A model generated the notes under the pieces. That model saw nothing but the letters and a program-made list of their open reading frames with translations, had not been told where the DNA came from and did no database searches. From Halobacillus shinanisalinarum (GTDB taxonomy: Bacteria; Bacillota; Bacilli; Bacillales; Halobacillaceae), in assembly GCF_022919835.1 (NCBI RefSeq), contig NZ_CP095074.1:124001-188000 (forward strand): a stretch of 64,000 nt of DNA, written 5' to 3'. Below are positions 59,992 to 64,000 of the stretch, piece after piece. Position 1 is the first letter of the stretch. Each line of letters begins with the position of its first letter. The translations under genes were made by a program, and so were the position numbers.

Positions 59992-60195
59992 TGTTCAAAA
60001 AGTTGACGAATGAGAAGTCGACAAAGACCGTCACCTCCTTGTGCCAAAGTGACACGAGCACATTCCTTGTGCGTCGCAAGACGTTCGAGGCGCGAACGTT
60101 TTGAGGACCACAGCGTATGGCTTTCATACGTGAGGACCGGAGAAACCGAGCAACGAAGAAATTCGCCGTTTTATCATTTGGTGACTTTTTGAACA
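59992..60195. mobile_element. 204-bp structured element with inverted-repeat ends between resC and resD
   Basis: The ends are perfect 12-base inverted repeats, TGTTCAAAAAGT at 59992-60003 and its complement at 60184-60195, followed inward by a weaker match containing AATGA. Inside are at least two further hairpins (CGTATG/CATACG near 60110-60131, and ACGTTCG/CGAACGT near 60081-60098). The minus strand also contains AAGGAGGTGA, complementary to the 3' end of 16S rRNA. No transposase. This looks like a non-autonomous repeat (MITE- or REP-like) or an RNA-structured repeat. I recall similar sequences spread in Bacillaceae, but this could not be checked here. Confidence 0.65.
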
Positions 60196-60222
60196 TCTTC
60201 TACTACAAATTCTCTGTCTACT

Positions 60223-60251
60223 ATTATATAAAAGACAGGACGGGTGGCCAA
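60223..60251 (-). promoter_or_regulatory. Possible sigma-A promoter for resDE
   Basis: TTGGCC (60246-60251), 17 bases, TATAAT (60223-60228) on the minus strand. The -35 lies inside the loop of the resC terminator. The transcript would run through the 204-bp element before reaching resD. Confidence 0.5.
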
Positions 60252-60262
60252 ACCCTTCCTGC
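60229..60262 (-). terminator. Probable terminator of resABC
   Basis: Arms CAGGA.GGGT and ACCC.TCCTG (60236-60245 and 60252-60261, one mismatch) followed on the minus strand by TCTTTTATA, 12 bases after the resC stop. Confidence 0.65.
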
Positions 60263-60273
60263 CTCACGTTACC

Positions 60274-61455
60274 TTATGCGTAGGAGTGCAGCCCAGATAT
60301 GATTAAGTTTACCGCAAGTAAATTGAACATAATAATGGCAAACCCACCTACTGCGAGCCAGGCTGATTTCTTTCCTTGCCAGCCTCTCGAAAGTCTTAGG
60401 TGTAAATAGGCCGCATAAAAGAAGAACGTAATTAATGCCCATACTTCTTTAGGGTCCCACCCCCAGAAGCGGTCCCATGCTTGTTGGGCCCAGATCATTG
60501 CGAAAATGAGCGCCCCAAGTGTGAAGATGGGGAAGCCGATCGCTACCGCACGATATGATATTTCATCGACGAGTTCAGGATTCACCTTTTTAAGTAAAGG
60601 TTGAATAGATGCCCCAATCCTTTTTCGTAAAATTAGACGTGCGAGCCAGTAAAGAACAAGGCCGCCGAGGAATGCCCAAATCATTGTGTTAAATTTAATC
60701 GCAGCGTCCTGTCCACGCATCCACTCTGGTACACTAAATAGCGGTGCCATATCATCTGTAAGCAGTTCGCTGTCTGTAGGACCGGCAATGGCTGGCATTT
60801 GATACGTAATTTCCGTTGGCTGTCCTTCGACCGGTGCTTCGAAAGTTGCCTCATAATTCATCGCATTGAAAGTTGAAGAGATGATAATAAAGGCTAATGC
60901 TGTAGCAAGCATATAGATGACAAATTCCAGCCAAAAAGTATGTTTTGACCTTTTAGACTGATCAATTTGTCGGGTTAAAAAGATTAATCCAGCAACAAAA
61001 CTAACGGAAAGTACTGCTTGTCCCAGTGATGCTGTTGTCACATGGATATAAAGCCAATGTGACTGCAGTGATGGAACAAGTGGCGATATTTCGCTCGGAA
61101 ACATACTTGCAAAAGCTATAATCAACAGGGCTATAGGCAAGGCAAATAATCCGAGAACATTAATTCGATAAATAAAATACATAACAATAAACGCCAGTAC
61201 AAGCATCATGCCAAAGAACGTTGTAAATTCAAATAAATTACTAACAGGAGCATGTCCGCTCGCCCCCCACCTTGTAAAAAAATAACCAACTTGAGCGAGG
61301 AACCCTATAATCGTCAATGTTATCCCAATGTTACCTGCAATACCCGCCCTCTTCCTTTTCTTATCACGTATTGTTCCTCCGAAGAAAAACGTAGCGATTA
61401 AATAGATAATAAAAGCGGCATAAAGCAAGTTACTGCTTATTGTACTTAGATCCAT
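60274..61455 (-). CDS. resC: Cytochrome c biogenesis protein ResC (CcsA type)
   Basis: A polytopic membrane protein (393 residues, about eight helices) of the haem-handling CcsA family. The WWD-type motif is present as [26 protein letters not shown], with conserved His residues in the neighbouring helices ([22 protein letters not shown]). With ResB it transports haem to the outside and attaches it to apocytochrome c. Its partners in this window include QcrC. It begins 32 bases after resB. GAGGGTG precedes the ATG. Confidence 0.95.
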   Translation of the reverse strand: MDLSTISSNLLYAAFIIYLIATFFFGGTIRDKKRKRAGIAGNIGITLTIIGFLAQVGYFFTRWGASGHAPVSNLFEFTTFFGMMLVLAFIVMYFIYRINVLGLFALPIALLIIAFASMFPSEISPLVPSLQSHWLYIHVTTASLGQAVLSVSFVAGLIFLTRQIDQSKRSKHTFWLEFVIYMLATALAFIIISSTFNAMNYEATFEAPVEGQPTEITYQMPAIAGPTDSELLTDDMAPLFSVPEWMRGQDAAIKFNTMIWAFLGGLVLYWLARLILRKRIGASIQPLLKKVNPELVDEISYRAVAIGFPIFTLGALIFAMIWAQQAWDRFWGWDPKEVWALITFFFYAAYLHLRLSRGWQGKKSAWLAVGGFAIIMFNLLAVNLIISGLHSYA

Positions 61456-61487
61456 TGTACACCCTCCTTAATCACCTGCTTATGAGG

Positions 61488-63113
61488 CTAACTTTCCATT
61501 TCTTGTTGATCTTTAGGTGCTTCTATTCCTGTGTCAACAATCACTTTATCGATTTCTCGTCTTAACGCAAACCAATTTTTATTCGTATGACCTGCAATCC
61601 ATACTCCATTTTCCTTCGGCTTAATCCAGATTCTCCTATGGTTCCAATACATCCCCTGAATGACACCAATCATGAAGATCGCGCCCCCAAGCGCAATGAA
61701 AGGAAGCGTGTAATCTTTACGTACAGTCAAGCCGGTTACATCACGGACATCAAAATCGACTAAGCCCACTTTATAATCATTCTCACCTGTAGCATCAACA
61801 TTTACACCGATTCCAGCAAAGCTTATTTCAGGCTCTGACTCACCAGGTGGAAAGACCTTAAAAACAAACGCTGGATTCTTGGGATACTTAGACACAGAAA
61901 CGGGAGAGCCATCTTTAAGTTCATATTCTGGAAAATAGGAATCAAGCACAACCCGATAGCCGCTATCAAGTTGATACTCAGATTTCGGCTCAGACAAGTT
62001 AACGGTGAACTGACCATAAGAACTGTCTTCATTGTTCTTATCATGTATCTTAAAGGTCATTTCTTTAAATTCATTTAATTGATAACTCGCTTGGTAAAGA
62101 GCAAACCCGCCAAATTTTAGTGGATGGTTCACTTTCAACTGATCTTCTTTAATTTTTTCAAGCTCAGGATCGCCGCCGACTACGATCGGATCTGTTCTCT
62201 CATAAATAACGGCATTGGTTTGATATGTTTTGGGCACTGGGTTGCCATTGTTTTGAAGCGCTTCCTGAAATCGTTCATCATCCTCATTATACGTTTCCAG
62301 AATAAACTCTTTGTTTTTAATATAATACTGGCCTTCCGTACCGTTAATAACTGCCGTTTCTCCCTCTCTCACCCAAACAAAGTCATCTATATAAAGAGCA
62401 GGTATGAACCGTAATAGAGTACCAAGTAAAAAGATGATTAACCCTATGTGGTTGACGTAAGGCCCCCACCTTGCGAAACGGTTTTTCTCTGCTAAAATGT
62501 GACCGTTTTGTTCTGTGACCTTGAAACGACTCTTTTTTAAGTTCATTTTGACTTGCTCAAAGTATACCGAACTTGACTGCGTCTCACCGAAGATCCTCTG
62601 TTTCTTCATAAATAAATCGTGACGTCTTGGCTTTTGAGTTTTAAGTGTTTTATATAAAGGTACAAACCGATCAATACTTGCTACTACAATTGAGATTCCA
62701 ATCATAGCAAGCAAGAGCATGTACCACCAGGAACTAAATAAATTATGAAAGCCCAATTGATAATAAATTTGACCTGCTAAGCCGTACTGATCAGCGTAGT
62801 GTGTGGCAGCATCGGTATTCGGTGGTATGTACATTTCCTGGGGAAATATCGTTCCGACTGCTGAAGCAATTAATGTAGTTACGATGAGCCAGACGCCGAC
62901 CTTAACGGAGGAAAAGAAGTTCCATATTTTATCGATAAGCGTACGATTATATGTTTGCGATCGTCTGGCACTGCCATCGTACCTCATGTTTAATAATGCC
63001 TGATCATCATTACCATTGATATGCTGATTGTTCTCTATGGGCTTACCACAAGATTCACATAGTACCGTTCCCTCTGGGTTCACATGCCCACATTCGCATG
63101 TAATGTTATTCAT
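61488..63113 (-). CDS. resB: Cytochrome c biogenesis protein ResB
   Basis: A membrane protein of 541 residues of the Ccs1/ResB family. It begins with a short zinc-ribbon-like segment (CECGHVNPEGTVLCESCGKP), typical of Bacillus ResB, followed by RYDGSARRSQTYNRTLIDKIWNFFSSVKVG. Three transmembrane helices lie in the N-terminal half and one near the C-terminus, with a large outer domain (about 250-480) that presents apocytochrome to the haem. It forms a complex with ResC. It lies 29 bases after resA. Confidence 0.95.
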   Translation of the reverse strand: MNNITCECGHVNPEGTVLCESCGKPIENNQHINGNDDQALLNMRYDGSARRSQTYNRTLIDKIWNFFSSVKVGVWLIVTTLIASAVGTIFPQEMYIPPNTDAATHYADQYGLAGQIYYQLGFHNLFSSWWYMLLLAMIGISIVVASIDRFVPLYKTLKTQKPRRHDLFMKKQRIFGETQSSSVYFEQVKMNLKKSRFKVTEQNGHILAEKNRFARWGPYVNHIGLIIFLLGTLLRFIPALYIDDFVWVREGETAVINGTEGQYYIKNKEFILETYNEDDERFQEALQNNGNPVPKTYQTNAVIYERTDPIVVGGDPELEKIKEDQLKVNHPLKFGGFALYQASYQLNEFKEMTFKIHDKNNEDSSYGQFTVNLSEPKSEYQLDSGYRVVLDSYFPEYELKDGSPVSVSKYPKNPAFVFKVFPPGESEPEISFAGIGVNVDATGENDYKVGLVDFDVRDVTGLTVRKDYTLPFIALGGAIFMIGVIQGMYWNHRRIWIKPKENGVWIAGHTNKNWFALRREIDKVIVDTGIEAPKDQQEMES

Positions 63114-63142
63114 AGTAAAACCTCACAATTTCGAAATAGACT

Positions 63143-63697
63143 CTATGTCTCAGGAGTAATTTGCTGCAAATATCCTTCCAACTTATCCAGGGTAAGCGGC
63201 CCTACGACATGCTTCACAACTTTCCCTTCAGGACTGATGAAAAATGTAGATGGGATGGGCCCCACGTTATATCTGTTCATTACCTGTCCATTTTCATCTT
63301 GGAGAATAGGGAAGGTGATCCCATACTTGTCTAGAAATTGTTCAACAACAAGGTTAGTTGAATCTAAGTTCACTGCAAGTATTTCTACGCCCTTTTCCTT
63401 ATATTCAGGGTAAAGTTTCTCCATGTACGGCATTTCGTCCTTACACGGTTCGCAATAAGTAGCCCAAAAGTTAATCATCACTCCTTTTCCTTCTAAGTCG
63501 CTAAGCGCAATTGTTTCTCCATCTGAACCAAACTTTTCTAATTGAAAATCTGGAGCTGGCTCTCCTTCAGCTACGACAGCTTTCTCTTTATTAAAGCTGG
63601 ATACTAATGCAAAAATTACTAAACCAACCATGACAGCCAGCATGCCGGTTCTGAATATTAATCGCTTTTTCTTTTTCTTTAAAGTTTTTTCTTTCAT
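63143..63697 (-). CDS. resA: Thiol-disulfide oxidoreductase ResA
   Basis: A membrane-anchored, extracytoplasmic thioredoxin-like protein of 184 residues that reduces the haem-binding cysteines of apocytochrome c. The N-terminus has a basic patch and one helix (FRTGMLAVMVGLVIFALVSSF). The active site is WATYCEPCKDE (C82-x2-C85), the CEPC form typical of ResA. The cis-Pro region VGPIPSTFFI is present. AGGAG lies eight bases before the ATG at 63697. First gene of resABC, right after rluB. Confidence 0.95.
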   Translation of the reverse strand: MKEKTLKKKKKRLIFRTGMLAVMVGLVIFALVSSFNKEKAVVAEGEPAPDFQLEKFGSDGETIALSDLEGKGVMINFWATYCEPCKDEMPYMEKLYPEYKEKGVEILAVNLDSTNLVVEQFLDKYGITFPILQDENGQVMNRYNVGPIPSTFFISPEGKVVKHVVGPLTLDKLEGYLQQITPET

Positions 63698-63716
63698 AGC
63701 ACTCACTCCTGTGATC

Positions 63717-63725
63717 ATTATAACA
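63717..63725 (-). promoter_or_regulatory. Possible extended -10 promoter of resABC
   Basis: TGTTATAAT on the minus strand, an extended -10 with a perfect TATAAT, 20 bases before the resA start; no good -35. A palindromic TGATCA lies next to it. Confidence 0.4.
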
Positions 63726-63751
63726 TTGATCGACAAAGCAAATTTTGAATA

Positions 63752-64000
63752 TTATTTAACATTTTCTTCAGCTGCTTGACGAAGCTGTTTTACTTCATGC
63801 GGCTTAAGCGGACGGTAATCACCGGCATTCAATCCCTGTAAAGTTAATGATCCGTAACGTTCGCGCTTTAATTTATCGACAGGATAGCCTAACCCCTCAA
63901 ACATTTTTCTGATTTGACGGTTCTTTCCTTCGTGCAATGTGACTTGTATAATCGCATTGTTTTTCTTAACATCTGAAGAAAGCAATTTCGTATGGACAGC
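63752..64000 (-). CDS. rluB: Ribosomal large subunit pseudouridine synthase B (5' end outside the window)
   Basis: Only the last 82 codons are present. They carry the C-terminal pattern of the RsuA/RluB family: QVTLHEGKNRQIRKMFEGLGYPVDKLKRERYGSLTLQGLNAGDYRPLKPHEVKQL. RluB forms pseudouridine in 23S rRNA (position 2605 in E. coli numbering). The neighbour resA is the same as in B. subtilis (ypuL-resA). The frame continues open to the right edge; the catalytic Asp domain lies outside. Confidence 0.92.
   Translation of the reverse strand, partial: AVHTKLLSSDVKKNNAIIQVTLHEGKNRQIRKMFEGLGYPVDKLKRERYGSLTLQGLNAGDYRPLKPHEVKQLRQAAEENVK

Noticed and set aside
59984..60196. A 70-codon minus-strand frame spanning the 204-bp element
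   Set aside because: It has no ribosome site at its start, is Arg/Lys-rich and coincides exactly with the repeat element, so the open frame is taken as a by-product of the palindromic sequence.

Overview
This window is chromosomal DNA from an endospore-forming member of the Bacillaceae. The gene content and order follow the Bacillus subtilis segment that runs from rluB/resA to dinG, and spore genes are present (spoIVA, spoVIF, ypeB-sleB, cotJABC, yphEF, ypjB). Many proteins are acidic (for example ferredoxin, YpbH and the QcrC tail), which fits a salt-tolerant or halophilic genus such as Halobacillus, Virgibacillus or Pontibacillus. The genus is inference; the family is well supported. I see no phage, insertion sequence, CRISPR array, tRNA or rRNA. 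Nearly all genes lie on the minus strand; the exceptions are ypjC, ansA, cotJABC and fer.

Layout from left to right (transcription mostly right to left). 1-8.1 kb holds dinG (cut by the window edge), pantothenate genes panDCB, birA, cca, bshA, mgsA, dapB and ypjD, one tightly packed operon. 8.2-16.9 kb holds ypjC (+), a YugP-type zinc peptidase, ypjB, ypjA, the menaquinol:cytochrome c reductase qcrABC, ypiF, ypiB, ypiA and an unrecognised 290-residue protein. 16.9-24.5 kb is the aromatic amino acid cluster aroC-aroB-aroH-hisC-tyrA-aroA plus cheR and ndk. 24.6-29.7 kb holds the menaquinone side-chain and methylation genes (hepS, menH, hepT), the trp RNA-binding attenuation protein gene mtrB, hup and spoIVA. 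29.9-38 kb holds yphF, yphE, spoVIF, gpsA, der, yphA, the S1-domain gene ypfD, plsC, cmk and the PilZ gene ypfA. 38-53.7 kb holds the germination pair ypeB-sleB, prsW, ansA, the bacillithiol-disulfide reductase ypdA, gudB, a D-Ala-D-Ala ligase, ypbH, ypbG, a CBS protein, cotJABC, a CPBP membrane protease, recQ-ypbB, fer and an XRE regulator. 54-64 kb holds rsiX, sigX, a cobalamin-riboswitch-controlled vitamin uptake cassette, resE, resD, resC, resB, resA and the 3' end of rluB.

Functional themes are respiration (qcrABC, cytochrome c maturation by ResABC, ResDE signalling, menaquinone synthesis), aromatic and vitamin biosynthesis, envelope stress (sigX-rsiX, prsW) and sporulation. Compared with the B. 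subtilis order several blocks are missing at their usual place: trpEDCFBA between aroH and hisC, folE (mtrA) next to mtrB, and bshB1 between mgsA and bshA. Additions are the cobalamin cassette between resE and sigX, cotJABC, a ddl gene and the unknown gene at 16 kb.

The most notable items are a 204-bp structured element with inverted-repeat ends embedded between resC and resD, a cobalamin riboswitch driving a DUF4430-like lipoprotein plus ECF S-component, a frameshift that removes the conserved C-terminus of the asparaginase, and a 580-bp gap beside rsiX with two terminator-like hairpins that could encode a small RNA. Start sites given below are those best supported by ribosome-binding sites, and differ from the longest open frame in many cases.
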